This document shows, piece after piece, positions 28,562-38,755 of a DNA stretch of 64,000 bases. The stretch is from Streptomyces sp. HUAS 15-9. GTDB lineage: Bacteria > Actinomycetota > Actinomycetes > Streptomycetales > Streptomycetaceae. The position numbers and the translations under genes were made by a program. The stretch spans positions 9,176,001 through 9,240,000 of the forward strand of contig NZ_CP106798.1 in assembly GCF_025642155.1 (NCBI RefSeq), written 5' to 3'. The notes below the pieces were generated by a model. The model was given only the letters and a program-made list of their open reading frames with translations, searched no databases and was not told the origin of the DNA. Position 1 is the stretch's first letter. Every line of letters starts with the position of its first letter.

Positions 28562-29415
28562 GAAGACATCTCATTTGGTGAGTCTGCGGTAGCAGATGAG
28601 GGTGCAGGCGATGCTGGTGAAGGCCAGGAAGTGCTCGCTCTTGCGCTCGTAACGGCGGTGCAGTCGACGGCATCCAGCGAGCCAGGACATCGTGCGTTCT
28701 ATGGTCCAACGGTGCCGGCCCAAGCGGGTCGAGGACTCGATGCCCTTGCGGGCGATGCGGTGCCTGATGCCCCGCTTGCGTAACCATCGCCGCAGGTTGT
28801 CGTAGTCGTATCCCTTGTCGGCGTGGAGCTTTCCCGGTCTGCGTCGTCGACGTCCGCGCCGGGAGCGGATCGGCGGTATGCCCTTCACCAGCGGGATCAG
28901 CGCCTGGCTGTCGTGCAGGTTCGCTCCCGAGATCCCCGCAGACAGGGGCAGACCGGTCCGCTCGGTGATCAAGTGGATCTTCGAGCCGTACTTGCCCCGG
29001 TCGACAGGATTCGGGCCTGTCAGGTCCCCCTTTTCAGGGCACGCATGTTCACCGAGTCGATCGCGCAGCGCAACCAGTCCAGCTCACCACGGGCGCCGAG
29101 TTCGTCGAGGACCAGGCGGTGCAGCTTGGCCCAGACTCTGGCCTTCGTCCACTCGGCGAAGCGCCTGTGAGCCGTTGCTCCCGACGGCCCGAACGACGCG
29201 GACGGCAGCTGCTGCCATGTGCATCCCGATGTGGCCACAAACACGATCGCAGCCAGCACCTCCCGGTCGCCGTGTCGACGTCGGCTGCCACCCTGAGGCC
29301 GGGTAGGCGCTTCCGGCACCACCCGCTGGAACAACTCCCACAACTCGTCCGGCACCAACCGCTCCACGATTCCCACACCAGCAGGCTACCGAATACGCCA
29401 AATGAGATGACGTCT
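28562..29415 (-). mobile_element. IS5-family element, copy 1
   Basis: Ends GAAGACATCTCATTTGG (left) and CCAAATGAGATGACGTC (right). A nearly identical inverted copy is at 42801-43653. Here the flanking triplets are TTG and TTA, not an exact TNA duplication, so this copy may have been rearranged. It has truncated the nitroreductase and thus closes the peptide operon. Confidence 0.85.
28571..29376 (-). CDS. IS5-family transposase made by -1 frameshifting
   Basis: Two overlapping frames. The first (29376 to 29020) gives the helix-turn-helix part and the first catalytic Asp (CAIDSVNMRAL). The second (ending 28571) gives HADKGYD with the second Asp and HRWTIERTMSWL with Glu. The switch occurs at A-AAA-GGG-GG (about 29031-29040 on the minus strand), giving KKGDLTGPNPVDRGKYG. 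The same arrangement in the second copy supports programmed -1 frameshifting rather than damage. Confidence 0.8.
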
Positions 29416-29418
29416 TAG

Positions 29419-29913
29419 CCACTCATAGTCCGCGTCGCGAAGGCTCCCCATGGGACAGGCCGTAGCGCGCTCACGATGCCGTGACACCGTCTCCCCCAGA
29501 AGCCGCGCCAGGTCTTCAATGTTCATGCGATCGATCTTGAACGCCGTCAGCAGCTCGGGATGGAGGGAGTAGAAGGCCCACCGGTTCGCGGTACCGACCG
29601 CAGCCGTTACAAGGCTCGGCGGTCCAAGTCTCCACCTCCTGAAGGAGCTCCTGAAGGAGCTCCGCCCGCATCGCCGGGCCGGGCTCGTGTCCCCTCTCAG
29701 CCTGTCTTGCCCCGCACGGCGCCCTGACCTGTGCAAAGGCAAAGCCGGTTGAGACGTTGGCGCCTCACCATCTCTCTTGATGTTGTGAGCCAACAGTGTT
29801 TCCACGTCGGAGGCCGCCGCACAGCGACGCATTGACTGGACCTCGGATTCCCGGACACCAGCGGAGGAGGTGCCGGCCCGGTACCCGACCCGGCGAAGAC
29901 GGCGCACGGGCAC
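29419..29913 (-). CDS. Uncertain ORF fragment adjoining IS5 copy 1
   Basis: An open minus-strand frame whose last 80 residues look protein-like (SLHPELLTAFKIDRMNIEDL, then LLGETVSRHRERATACPMGS) and then run into the insertion sequence. The upstream part is Arg-rich and less convincing. It includes a tandem 12-bp repeat CTGAAGGAGCTC (about 29638-29665). It may be the tail of a gene cut by the element. I do not recognise it. Confidence 0.3.
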
Positions 29914-29937
29914 AGCGGGGCTCGGCGCAATACCGCG

Positions 29938-31206
29938 TCACTGGTACTGCGGGCGCCATTCGAAGAGCAGGATGGTCACGTCGTCCCGCAGTTGGTTGCG
30001 CTGGTAATCGAGGATGGCGTGGATGAGTAGCCGCAGCACCTCGGCCGGGCGCTGGCCGGCGGCGGAGGAGCGGATGATGAAGTCGGTGAACCGGTCGAGG
30101 CCGAACTCCGCACCGTCCGCGTCGCGAGCCTCCACGACACCGTCGGTGTAGAGCAGGACGCAATCACCCGGCTCCAGTGTCGTCTCGTAGACCTGCCGGT
30201 CTGCCGGGGCGAGTGGGCCGGCGAGGCCGATCGGCGGCTGCGGCGAGCTGTCCAGCGCTCCGTCGAGCACCCGCTCGGCACGGATCAGCAGTGGTGGGGG
30301 GTGACCGCAATTGACCCAGCGCAGCACCCCGGCGTCCGCGTCGAGTCGGCACAGCACGCCGGTGCAGAACTGGTCGGGCAGCCACTGGGCGAGCGCCTGG
30401 TCGACGGAGCTGACGACGTCGGCCAGGTCGCCGCCGCCGCGGCGGGTGTTCCGCGCCGCTGCCATGGCGACCGACGTGGTCAGGCCGGCGGTCAGATCGT
30501 GACCCATGGCGTCGAGGATCATGGTGTGCAGCACGTTCTTGACCACTGAGTGGTCGAAGGCGTCGCCGGCGATGTCGTACGCCGGTTCCAGGACCGCGGT
30601 CGAGACGCACCTGTTGCTGCCGATGGTGCGGGGTGGCAGGAAGGCCCGCAGCATCTCGGCGGGCAACCGTATGGTCGCGGTGCGGGTCCGGGCGGCGAGC
30701 CAGTCGCTGTAGGTGCGCTTGGAGGTGATCAGCATGGCGAACAGGTGGGCCAGCATCTGGCTGCGGCGCATCCGCACCCCGTCGAGCGAGGCGGTCCGCA
30801 CCGCCAGCACGCCCAGCCGCTCCGCACCGTCGACCAGAGGCATCCAGACGATCAGGCCGTCGTCGGCGGCGTCCACCCGCGGGGAGACCGTGCGGTACGC
30901 CCAGCCGGCCGACGAGCGGTCGACCGGCAGCGGCTCCAAGGCCTCGTCGAGGGGGATGAGCAGCCGTTGTTGCAGGTCGGCGAGGTAGATCAGCGCGGTG
31001 TCCAGGCCGAGGGCCGAGGCGCACCGGTTCGCCAGGTCGGGCAGTTCGACGGGCAGGGCCGTCTGCGCCTCGATGATCAGCTCTTCCAGCAGATCCTCGT
31101 CGACGGCGGTGTCGGGACCGGCGGACGCGTGCGGTGGGTCCGACACAGGTATCACCCCTTCCGTGCCCAGTCTCACACCGATCCCGTCCTCTCTCAGCGC
31201 AGGCAC
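29938..31206 (-). CDS. GAF-SpoIIE-type PP2C serine phosphatase
   Basis: A 422-residue cytoplasmic phosphatase. Residues about 45-170 form a GAF-like sensor (TALIYLADLQQRLLIPLDEA). Residues about 190-420 are a SpoIIE-type PP2C domain with the metal-binding motifs YDIAGDAFDH, LDAMGHDLTAG, LLYTDGVVEARD and LRDDVTILLF. Streptomyces has many of these; they commonly dephosphorylate anti-anti-sigma factors. No anti-sigma kinase gene is adjacent here. The start is uncertain; several upstream codons are possible. Confidence 0.9.
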   Translation of the reverse strand: MPALREDGIGVRLGTEGVIPVSDPPHASAGPDTAVDEDLLEELIIEAQTALPVELPDLANRCASALGLDTALIYLADLQQRLLIPLDEALEPLPVDRSSAGWAYRTVSPRVDAADDGLIVWMPLVDGAERLGVLAVRTASLDGVRMRRSQMLAHLFAMLITSKRTYSDWLAARTRTATIRLPAEMLRAFLPPRTIGSNRCVSTAVLEPAYDIAGDAFDHSVVKNVLHTMILDAMGHDLTAGLTTSVAMAAARNTRRGGGDLADVVSSVDQALAQWLPDQFCTGVLCRLDADAGVLRWVNCGHPPPLLIRAERVLDGALDSSPQPPIGLAGPLAPADRQVYETTLEPGDCVLLYTDGVVEARDADGAEFGLDRFTDFIIRSSAAGQRPAEVLRLLIHAILDYQRNQLRDDVTILLFEWRPQYQ

Positions 31207-31600
31207 GACCGCGACGAGGGGGAGAGCGGCGGTCAGGGCCGGTCAGCTGAGCTCGACCGGGCACACCTCGTGCACCAGCCAAGCGATCAGCCGGCCCCCT
31301 ATCAAGATCAACGCTCCACCGTCAAATTGTTCGATCCTCCGCGAGGGCCGGCCGGGACTCTCTCACTTGACCTTGCCCCCTGACGCGGGAATCCGAGAAC
31401 GTCCGGTGAGACAGGGGCGAAGTCGCGTGAGACGGGACACCGGGCTCGAACCAACGTCGCCCGGTGAGAGGCCCGGGTCCGGCATCTTGGTGAGCAGTAA
31501 CGAGCATCCACCGCTTGCGCTTCCCGCCCGTGGCTTCACCAACGCGACCAGCCTTTGCAGACTGGGCACTGGACCTCTGGCCGGCGGTACGGGCGGCCTT
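31207..31600. other. Region without a recognised gene
   Basis: Upstream of the phosphatase and left of an IS701 element. I see no credible coding frame. It contains GGGCTCGAACC (about 31441), which resembles a tRNA T-arm on the minus strand, but no tRNA folds around it. A promoter for the phosphatase is expected here but not identified. Confidence 0.4.
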
Positions 31601-31604
31601 CTAG

Positions 31605-33047
31605 TAGGGCTTGGTCATCTTCACTCCTGAGTGGCGTGTCTGTTGCCTCGTGGGTGGCGTTGTCGTGGTGTGACACCTGAGGAGATGACCGAGGCCCGGG
31701 GGGACCTGGAGGCGTTCGCGGCGGAGTTGTTCGACGGGTTCTTCCGTGCGGACCAGCGGCGGTGGGGACAGGCGTATGTGCGAGGGCTGCTGCTGGACGG
31801 GCGGCGTAAGTCGGTGGAGCCGATGGCAGCCCGCCTCGGCGAGGACGGCAACCGGCAGGCGCTGGCGCACTTCATCACCTCCAGCCCGTGGGATCCGGCG
31901 CATGTGCGGGCCCGGCTGGCCTGGAGGATGCACGAGGCGATCGGTCCGGAGGCGCTGATCGTTGACGACACCGGCTTCCTCAAGGACGGGGACGCGTCTG
32001 CGTGTGTGTCGCGGCAGTACACCGGCACCGCGGGCAAGGTCACCAACTGCCAGGTGGGAGTGTCGCTGCACCTGGCCCGTGAGCAGGCCTCGGCCGCAGT
32101 GAACTGGCGGCTGTTCGTGCCCGCTTCATGGGATCCGGCCTCTGGACAGGCGGATGCGGCCAAGGTCGCCCGCCGCGGCCGTTGCGGCATCCCCGCCCAG
32201 GTGGGGCATGTGGAGAAGTGGCAGCTGGCCCTGGACATGATCGACGAAACCCGGTCGTGGGGCGTCGATGTCCCCTTGGTCGTGGCGGATGCCGGATACG
32301 GCGATGCCGCCGCCTTCCGTCTGGGGCTGGAGGAACGCAGCCTGCCCTATGCGGTCGGGATCTCCTGCCGCCACACCGCCCATCCGGCCGACGCCCGGCC
32401 CGTCCAGCCCCCTACGCGGGCACCGGCTTCTACCACCGAAAGCGCAGTACCCCGACCCTGCGCAGACGGTGAAAGACCTGGTCATCGCGGTAGGCCGGGC
32501 GGCTGCACGGCCGGTTTCCTGGCGGGTAGGCTCCCGGCCGGGCACGGGCCGAAACGGCTTCAAGCGCATGTACTCGCGGTTCGTCGCCCTCAGGGTCCGG
32601 CCCGCCGGACGGGGCCTACGCAAGACCACGGACGCTCCCGAGCTGCCTGAACGCTGGCTGCTGGCCGAATGGCCCGCCACCGAGAGCGAGCCGGTGCAGT
32701 TCTGGCTGTCCAGCCTGCCCTCCGGCATGCCACTGGCCACCCTGGTGCGGCTGACCAAGCTGCGCTGGCGCATCGAGCACGACTACCGGGAGATGAAACA
32801 GGCCCTGGGACTTGCCCACTTCGAAGGCCGCACCTGGGGCGGCTGGCACCACCATGTCACCCTCGTCTCCGCCGCCCATGCCTTCTGCACCCTCAGGCGC
32901 ATGGCTCGCGCCCCAAAAGACACAGCGGCGGTCTGAGTCTCTACCAGATCGTCCGTGAACTGCAGACACTCCTCGCCCTCTGGACCGGCGCCTGCCCCAC
33001 CTGCCGCCGCGACATACCCGCACCGATAGCAAGATGACCAAGCCCTA
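31605..33047 (+). mobile_element. IS701-family element with CTAG target duplication
   Basis: TAGGGCTTGGTCATCTT at the left and AAGATGACCAAGCCCTA at the right are perfect inverted repeats. CTAG flanks both sides (31601-31604 and 33048-33051), the target duplication usual for this family. It is different from the IS701 element at 128-1624. Confidence 0.9.
31685..33037 (+). pseudogene. IS701-family transposase with several frameshifts
   Basis: The N-terminal half is continuous to about 32410 and includes VDDTGFLKDGDASACVSRQY (first Asp) and PLVVADAGYGDAAAFR (second Asp). Frame changes occur near 32412 and 32440. The C-terminal part holds LRWRIEHDYREMKQALGLAH with the catalytic Glu, then switches frame near 32920 to end in a CPTCRRD motif. 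TGAGGAG precedes the ATG. It is either a recently damaged transposase or an affected assembly. Confidence 0.8.
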
Positions 33048-33141
33048 CTAGGACCCCGTCTTCAAAGATCGCTCGGCGGGCTCGATCAGCGAAGGATCGG
33101 ACACGTGGCGTGTGCAGTTCTTTGCTGATCGCCGCCAGGCG

Positions 33142-33675
33142 TCATGACGTGCTCGTGTCGGCCTCGTCCACTGGGCCGTGGTAGTGCTCGATCCCGTACC
33201 AGGGCGGCGGCCCGCCAAGCTGCCAGTCGAAATCGCCGTGAGAGGCGTCGAGCGAGCGGCGGGCTGCGTTGACGAAGTCCTTCTGTGCCTGAACGAGCCC
33301 GCTGTGGATCCTCTTGAGTTCCCCCAGAGTCTTGGGTCGCCCGTCGAACGTGAGGGTGAGCTGCTCGATGAGGTCGGATATACGGGCGGCGGCTGGGCCG
33401 ATGTCGCGGTCTGCGAGGAGACTGACGGAGACCAGGGCCGCGTTGAATCGCTCCCAGCGGACCTCCGGTATCCGGTCGTCCAGGTACGCCTGCCGAAGTT
33501 CGATTTCGACCGCAGTGAACTCTTGCAGGAAGGTCTCGTACGCCGCTGTCTTCTTGTCCCGTATCCACTGCCGGTCTTGGTTGCGGCGACCGACGACGGC
33601 GCCCATGTAGACGCCCATCACGGTGGCGGCAGCGCCGACGGCGGTCGGTATGAGTGCTTCCCAGAAGGGTGCCAC
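33142..33675 (-). CDS. Single-pass membrane protein of unknown function
   Basis: A 177-residue protein. Residues 7-30 form one N-terminal transmembrane helix (ALIPTAVGAAATVMGVYMGA), followed by basic residues (GRRNQDRQWIRDKK) indicating a cytoplasmic tail. The tail is largely alpha-helical (AYETFLQEFTAVEIELRQAY). Similar small helical proteins with one anchor are widespread in Streptomyces. No function can be given. Confidence 0.65.
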   Translation of the reverse strand: MAPFWEALIPTAVGAAATVMGVYMGAVVGRRNQDRQWIRDKKTAAYETFLQEFTAVEIELRQAYLDDRIPEVRWERFNAALVSVSLLADRDIGPAAARISDLIEQLTLTFDGRPKTLGELKRIHSGLVQAQKDFVNAARRSLDASHGDFDWQLGGPPPWYGIEHYHGPVDEADTSTS

Positions 33676-33726
33676 GTTTCTCCTGTATGCCTGCGGCGGC
33701 TAGGGTCCATCTTCGAGGATCGATAG

Positions 33727-34170
33727 TTGGCGGATCATGGTTGGGTGTGTCGACATGAACTTACCGATCGGGAATGGGGGTCACTGGCCCCGCTGATACC
33801 CCAGGCCGTGACCGGTCGTCCTCGCGTGGACGACCGGCGAATCGTCAACGGCATGGTGTACAAGATCCGTACCAGTATCTCCTGGCGTGACCTGCCGGAA
33901 CGCTACGAGTCTTGGAAAACGGTCTACACGCGCTTCCCCGCTACGCGGTCGATGGACGCTTCACCCGTGCTCTGCAGCAGATCCAGACCCGGCGCGGATG
34001 CGGCCGGTGACATCGACTGGCTGGTCCAGGTCGACATCGTCCGAGCCCATCAGCACGCCGCCGACACCGGCCGAGAAGGGGGAAGCACCAGCGGGACGAA
34101 CCGGACGATCACGCGCTCGGCCGGTCCCGAGGCGGACCGACCACCAAAGTCCACTCGCCTGCGACGGTAA
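33727..34170 (+). pseudogene. IS5-family transposase remnant
   Basis: The N-terminal half of an IS5-type transposase (HELTDREWGSLAPLIPQAVT; NGMVYKIRTSISWRDLPERY). After about 33935 the expected sequence is found in other frames (RALQQIQ, IDWLVQVD, then TKVHLACDGKG), and it stops at about 34172. The second catalytic part is absent. It is unrelated in detail to the other IS5 elements in the window. Confidence 0.7.
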
Positions 34171-34197
34171 AGGCCAAGGGAGGGTGCCGTGCGCCGT

Positions 34198-35085
34198 CTA
34201 TGGGTGTCGGGCCTGGCTCCAGGGGACTTGGCGGTCGGGCTCTTGGATGGGGTGCCACACGGGTGCGGAAGGTCCGTCCTGGAGCAGGTCGGTCATGGGT
34301 ACTGCCAGGACGGGGACGTGGCGCCGGAAGCCGGTCAGCGCCAGGTCCGAGACGGCTGCGCGGAGAGCGCGGAATGCGCGTCTGAACGCCGGTGGGGCCG
34401 ATGCCGTCCAGGACGAACAGCAGCCGTGGGAACAAGGGATAGCGCCGCCTTCAGTCCTCTTCCAGGAGCTGCTGCCCGGCGGCCGTCCGTGGACGTCCGG
34501 GTGCGGGCGCGGGTACGTAGTCGTGGAGGCGGGCGTAGGCAGTGAGTCTTGCCGCCAGGCGCTCCGGTCCCATGGTCGCCCGGTCGACTTCCACGAAGGC
34601 GCGCACCATCGAGCCGCCGTCGCTGGAGGTGCGGTGGTAGAGGAGGGCGTCGGGGATGACGGCTTCGGCGTGCCGAGAGAGTGGTAGACCTCGGGGATCC
34701 AGTCCAGGGGCCGGCACACGTGGCCGCGGCGGCGGGCGTCCTGCAGGAAGGCAAGCCCAGTCTCTGTCACCACCAGCGCGTGGCCCACCCGCAGCCTGGC
34801 GGCCGTGGGGTTGGCGATCAGCTTCGGCGGCCGCCGGTCCCGCAGTTCGGGCAACTCCGCGGCGACGTCCACGCCGTACTGGGTGGCGAACCACACCCGC
34901 GTCCGGCCGGCCTACGGCAGGGTGACGCGGTCCACGAGCCCCTCCTCGCGCAGCTTGGTCAGCCGTCGCCGCGTCTGCTCGATCCGCACCCCCGGCGCGA
35001 TCACCAGATGCATCTGCTCGGTCGTCGCCATCCGGTACTGCGCCAGCGCCAGCCGGTCCCCTCCGCCCAGGTCCACGTTCATCAT
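34198..35085 (-). pseudogene. Replication-relaxation family protein, broken
   Basis: A winged-helix protein of the Replic_Relax type carried by actinobacterial conjugative plasmids and integrative elements. Reading on the minus strand: MNVDLGGGDRLALAQYRMAT and VRIEQTRRRLTKLREEGLVD; then a TAG at 34912-34914 where CAG is expected; then VWFATQYGVDVAAELPELRD and VTETGLAFLQDARRRG. The frame shifts near 34685, again near 34445, and near 34395, after which FRRHVPVLAVPMTDLLQDGP ends the protein at 34198. Clearly non-functional as sequenced. It indicates a conjugative-element past for this region. Confidence 0.7.
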
Positions 35086-35520
35086 CGCCACCGTCGCCCC
35101 TTCCGTACGGTGCGGCGCCGTTCTGTCCGGCGCCGCGCGTTCGACCCAGGCCAGGAGTCGGCCCGACCAGACCACCGACCACGAAGGCCCGACCAGCGTC
35201 ACGATGGGATATCCCCGCCCCCGACCACGCCGGGGACCCCTCCGACAACCCTGCCGACAACTGTCCGCACCTGTCGGGCGTCTGACGGCGTATCCGGAGG
35301 TCACCACGCCTTTGGTGCGTGGTCGGGAGACCGACATCCCCCTCTGCACCCCCACAGCGCCCGTAGACGGCGTCGTACTCCTTCACACTGTTCCTTTTCT
35401 CGCGCGGATCCGGATTTCTACCGGTAGGTCTTCGCACGAGGCGCCGTACTGGCCAACCGGTTCTTCGACACCACCTCACTCAAAAGCCTTTTTGTCTTCT
35501 GCGTCGCCCGGTGTGCGATG
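35086..35520. other. Region without a recognised gene
   Basis: Between two broken genes. Frames on either strand are of low quality. A CCCCGCCCCCGACCACG-type GC-rich stretch near 35212 and ordinary upstream sequence of the replication-relaxation gene are all I can see. Confidence 0.4.
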
Positions 35521-36143
35521 ATGACCGGCTTCGGTGAGGACGGCGGTCAGTGGATAGCCGACAGACGCCTCGGAGAGATGGAGTTCGTCTAGGAACTCGT
35601 CGCGCGGGGCAGGGAGTTGCCGCTGCTGTGTCGGCCCGACCACCGGCTGGAGCGCATCGAGCGGCGACTCCTGGACGTGTCTCCGCAGGCGGTCCACGGC
35701 GTGCTGCACGACTGGCGGATACCGTTCCTGGATTCCCCGACCAGGAAGCCGTCGCACGGGCGCTGGACGGCGACCAGCGGCGCCTCTCCGAGTGGTCGTC
35801 CAATCTCAACGCCGCGATGATGGCTGCTGTGAGCACGCAGCTGGAGGACGCACTTCCCGGGCTCGAGGACAACGCTTCGGCCATGCGTCTGCACCAGCTG
35901 GCGCGCATGTCGATGACGCTCGATCCCGTCGGTACGCAGGAACTCTTCCACCTGGCCAATGTGAGCCTCACGGACGCGATCTGGCGGTTCTCCGTACTGG
36001 TGATCGGTGACGCTCGGAAAATGACCCGCATCGATCTGGACGCCTTCGCTGATCGCTCCCGCAGGGACAGGATCGTCCAGCTTCTCGACCACCCGATTCT
36101 CGGCTCCGCCCATATGTGCGGAAGGGTGGCACGCATCGGCTGA
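35521..36143 (+). pseudogene. Unknown gene with in-frame stop and frameshift
   Basis: One protein seems to have been encoded in two frames. From the ATG at 35521 the frame meets a TAG at 35590, continues as ELVARGRELPLLCRPDHRLE and LLDVSPQAVHGVLHDWRIPF, then switches near 35735 to DQEAVARALDGDQRRLSEWS and a long helical part (NASAMRLHQLARMSMTLDPV) ending at 36143. No family is recognised. No signal or membrane segments. Confidence 0.4.
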
Positions 36144-36775
36144 CCTGCCTGAAGTCACCTGCGGGACGACCGGCACCGAGGCGAGGGGCCGGCACTCTTG
36201 GGGCGCCGTGCGGGCGGTGGCGTACGCCGCCTGGCAGGCGGCGGCCTTCGCGGCGGCGACGTCCGCGGGGGCCATCGTCAGCGCAGCGAAGGCCGCCGCA
36301 GGAGCAGCGTGAACCGGGGCGACCTTCGCGTCGGCCAGGCGGTGTTTGACCGCATGGAAGGAGCCTATGGCGACGCCGAACTGAGTGCGCTGACTGACGT
36401 ATGCGACCGTTCAATCGAGCAGCGCCAGACCGATGCCGAGTGCCTGGCCCGCGGTGCTGAGACGGGCCCAGGTAACGGCGTCGGCGGTGCCCGTGGTGAC
36501 CTGCGGGTCGAGGCGAAGAGCTAGTCGGCGGGGGCCGAGGGAGGGGGAGCCGGGGCGGTCGGGCGGGGGAGCGAGCCGCAGGTCGGGGGTCTCGGGCGAC
36601 TTGTCCGGGCCCGCCGCCCCCGACGTCGTCAGCCGTACGTCGTCAGCCGTACGTCCGCCACGTCCGCGTCCAGGGCGTACGACGCCGTGGCCAGCGTCGC
36701 CGTCGACGCTCCCGAGCCCATCGGCAACAGGCGGTCGGCGCGCGCCGTGCCGCCGTCCTCCTGGCCATCGAACCG
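36144..36775. other. Region with short low-confidence frames and a tandem repeat
   Basis: Contains an Ala-rich plus-strand frame ending at 36312 (AYAAWQAAAFAAATSAGAIV) that I do not trust. A 14-bp direct repeat GTCGTCAGCCGTAC occurs twice in tandem near 36626-36653. On the minus strand near 36630-36770 a fragment reads RLLPMGSGASTATLATASYA, possibly the tail of a lost secreted enzyme. Confidence 0.35.
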
Positions 36776-37135
36776 CTAGAGATCTTCTTCCATCCTGATT
36801 GCCCTCCGAAGATCCTTCTGAGCCTCGCGCGCCTCGCCCTCGCTCTGTTCCAGGAGCGCTGCTGCGATCGCATCAAGCTTCCGCTGGATAGCACGCTCGG
36901 CCCGTCGCTCCGAGTTCTTCAACAACGCTAGCAGCAGCAACGTGACGCAAGTCATCAAATCACCGGCCAGCAACTGCTGCGAAACCGCCAAACCCGCAAC
37001 GTGCGTGGCTACGAAGAAGGCGACCAGCAGCAGACAGAACGCATAGAATACGGGCGAGCTGGTGACGTTCGAGGCGGATTCGGAGAACCGCTCGAATCTC
37101 CCTTTTCCTCTCTCGGCAGGATGCCGCACGACCAT
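36776..37135 (-). CDS. Low-affinity iron permease family membrane protein
   Basis: A 119-residue two-helix membrane protein of the low-affinity iron permease type. FERFSESASNVTSSPVFYAF leads into the first helix, and the second precedes the conserved LLLALLKNSERRAERAIQRK and LDAIAAALLEQS blocks. The ATG at 37135 is selected because GGAGGTGAGGAG lies directly upstream. The family name comes from fungal proteins; the bacterial versions are small and their transport role is not established. Confidence 0.8.
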   Translation of the reverse strand: MVVRHPAERGKGRFERFSESASNVTSSPVFYAFCLLLVAFFVATHVAGLAVSQQLLAGDLMTCVTLLLLALLKNSERRAERAIQRKLDAIAAALLEQSEGEAREAQKDLRRAIRMEEDL

Positions 37136-37375
37136 GATCTCCTCACCTCCCGGGGCCAGGAAATGGACTGGCCACCGAGCGTCCAAGCAGTGCACATCCG
37201 ACGCCGGTCCCCATTCCTCGAGGCATCGATATCCTGGATGGCTTGCTGACCGGCATGTCACGTGCCGCCGAGGCCGGGGCGTCACGAGGCTACGCCGGGT
37301 CAATCCGAAGACACGCGACTTGATAGCTTGAAGGAGCGGGCCCCCGAAAGGAGATCCCGCTCAGTGGCCGCCTTG

Positions 37376-37549
37376 TCAATGCTTGAAAACGTCCTTCGTC
37401 TTCTCCTTGGCCTGACGGGCCGCGCCCTTCGATTTCTTGGCCTGTCCTTCGGCCGTCATCCGCTCGTTGCCCAGGGTACGGCCGACCCTCTCCTTTGCCT
37501 TTCCCGCGACCTCTTCCATCTTGCCCTTGGCCTTTTGCTCTCCTGCCAT
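37376..37549 (-). CDS. CsbD family stress protein
   Basis: A 57-residue Lys/Glu-rich protein starting MAGEQKAKGKMEEVAGKAKE, with the family pattern GKxKExVGRxxGNExMxAEG and ending TKDVFKH. CsbD-like proteins are abundant in general stress responses; the molecular role is unknown. GAGGAGAG is 9 bases upstream of the ATG at 37549. It lies in a cluster of other stress-type genes (iron permease-like protein). Confidence 0.9.
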   Translation of the reverse strand: MAGEQKAKGKMEEVAGKAKERVGRTLGNERMTAEGQAKKSKGAARQAKEKTKDVFKH

Positions 37550-37635
37550 TGGTCATTCACTCTCCTCGCCGCGTGGGAAATCGTGCACTTGTCCCGAGTA
37601 CCCCATTGTCGGGCAGTAAAGCGGGGTGGCGGTCG

Positions 37636-37932
37636 TCAGTCGGGACGAACAGGTGGGAGAGGTGCGCGGAGCGGGCCGAGGTCCGGATTGAGATCCTCTA
37701 TGGTCAGGCCGTAGCTGGCGCACAGATCGGACGTGGGGGCGTGGAGGATCATGAGGGTGGAGCCCAGCTGCTCTTCCTCCTCGGTGAGGTCCCCCCTGGT
37801 CGACATGGTGCAGCGCCCGGCGCCCCATGAGCTGCCGCAGCAGTTCGACCAGAGTGAACAAGGCTGACCAGGTCCCGTTCAAGGAAACGGTGTCAAGGTC
37901 CGTGCTGATGGACGTCAGTGCGCCCGGGGCGG
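37636..37932 (-). pseudogene. Small Streptomyces protein with one-base frameshift
   Basis: The N-terminal part TVSLNGTWSALFTLVELLRQ (ending in RALHHVDQG) is followed, after removal of one base in the C/G run at about 37793-37798, by DLTEEEEQLGSTLMILHAPT and a Pro-rich tail ending at the TGA at 37636. No family is named. The helical body is consistent throughout, so the gene was recently intact or is misread. Confidence 0.5.
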
Positions 37933-38038
37933 CGCCGATGCGGCGGGCGGGGTGCGGCGGCCCTTCGCGACGCACTCACCGTCGCCGGAGTCACGGCGGT
38001 GGCGGCACGGCACCGCCTGCCGCGGCGCTAGGCGTGCC

Positions 38039-38755
38039 CTAGCCGAGATTCAGAACCTCATCGTCCGCGTGCGTGCCGAACTCGGCGACGCGCACCTCCG
38101 CGATGTGCTCGTGCCGGCTGATCCGGTCGGTCCACTCCGCGTCGACGCCGAACGCCACCTGTGCGAAGCCCACCCGCCCGACGGCCTCGGCCAGGCCCGG
38201 ATCGCCTGGGGTCAGCAGCCGCACCGGCGCGTCAAGCGCCACGGTGTGCGGCGGCACGAAGTACTCGTCGGGCAGAACGGTGCGCGCATGGACGAGCGCG
38301 CCGACAGCGACAACTGAGCCGGCCCCCAACCGTGCGCACTGCAGGACCGTCGCCGCGGTCGCCACATAGACGCACCTGCCGACCTCGCAGCCCAGCAGGG
38401 TGGCATGCGGCCCCACGAAGACGTGGTCGTCGACAAGCACTGGCTGATCGCCGGCGACCGCAGACCCGCGCAACACCGCGTTCTCGCAGATCACTGCCGC
38501 CTCCCCGACCTCGATCCGAGACTCCTCGGCGTCGAGTACCGCACCGTACATCACCCGCGCCCTCGGCCCCACGCGGACATCACCGACGAGCGTGGCCGTC
38601 GGGGCGACATAGGCGGTGGGATGGACCTGCGGTTCATGCCCGCGATGCCGGATGCGGATTCCCTGCGCTTCAGTGATCACGAGCGGATTCTCGCCCGACC
38701 GACCGCTAGCATGCTGGCGGATTTCCGACATCACGTTCGCCGAGCCTTTTGGCAT
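38039..38755 (-). CDS. Left-handed beta-helix (gamma carbonic anhydrase-like) protein
   Basis: A 238-residue hexapeptide-repeat protein. After a 35-residue lead come repeated [LIV]-G-x4 turns (TATLVGDVRVGPRARVMYGA; DDHVFVGPHATLLGCEVGRC; GAGSVVAVGALVHARTVLP). The His positions needed for gamma carbonic anhydrase zinc binding are only partly visible (a His at HVFVGPH), so it may be an acyltransferase-like or inactive relative. The start is uncertain: ATG at 38755 or at 38731. Confidence 0.75.
   Translation of the reverse strand: MPKGSANVMSEIRQHASGRSGENPLVITEAQGIRIRHRGHEPQVHPTAYVAPTATLVGDVRVGPRARVMYGAVLDAEESRIEVGEAAVICENAVLRGSAVAGDQPVLVDDHVFVGPHATLLGCEVGRCVYVATAATVLQCARLGAGSVVAVGALVHARTVLPDEYFVPPHTVALDAPVRLLTPGDPGLAEAVGRVGFAQVAFGVDAEWTDRISRHEHIAEVRVAEFGTHADDEVLNLG

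Noticed and set aside
31430..31490. GGGCTCGAACC resembling a tRNA T-arm on the minus strand
   Set aside because: No matching acceptor, D or anticodon arms can be folded around it.
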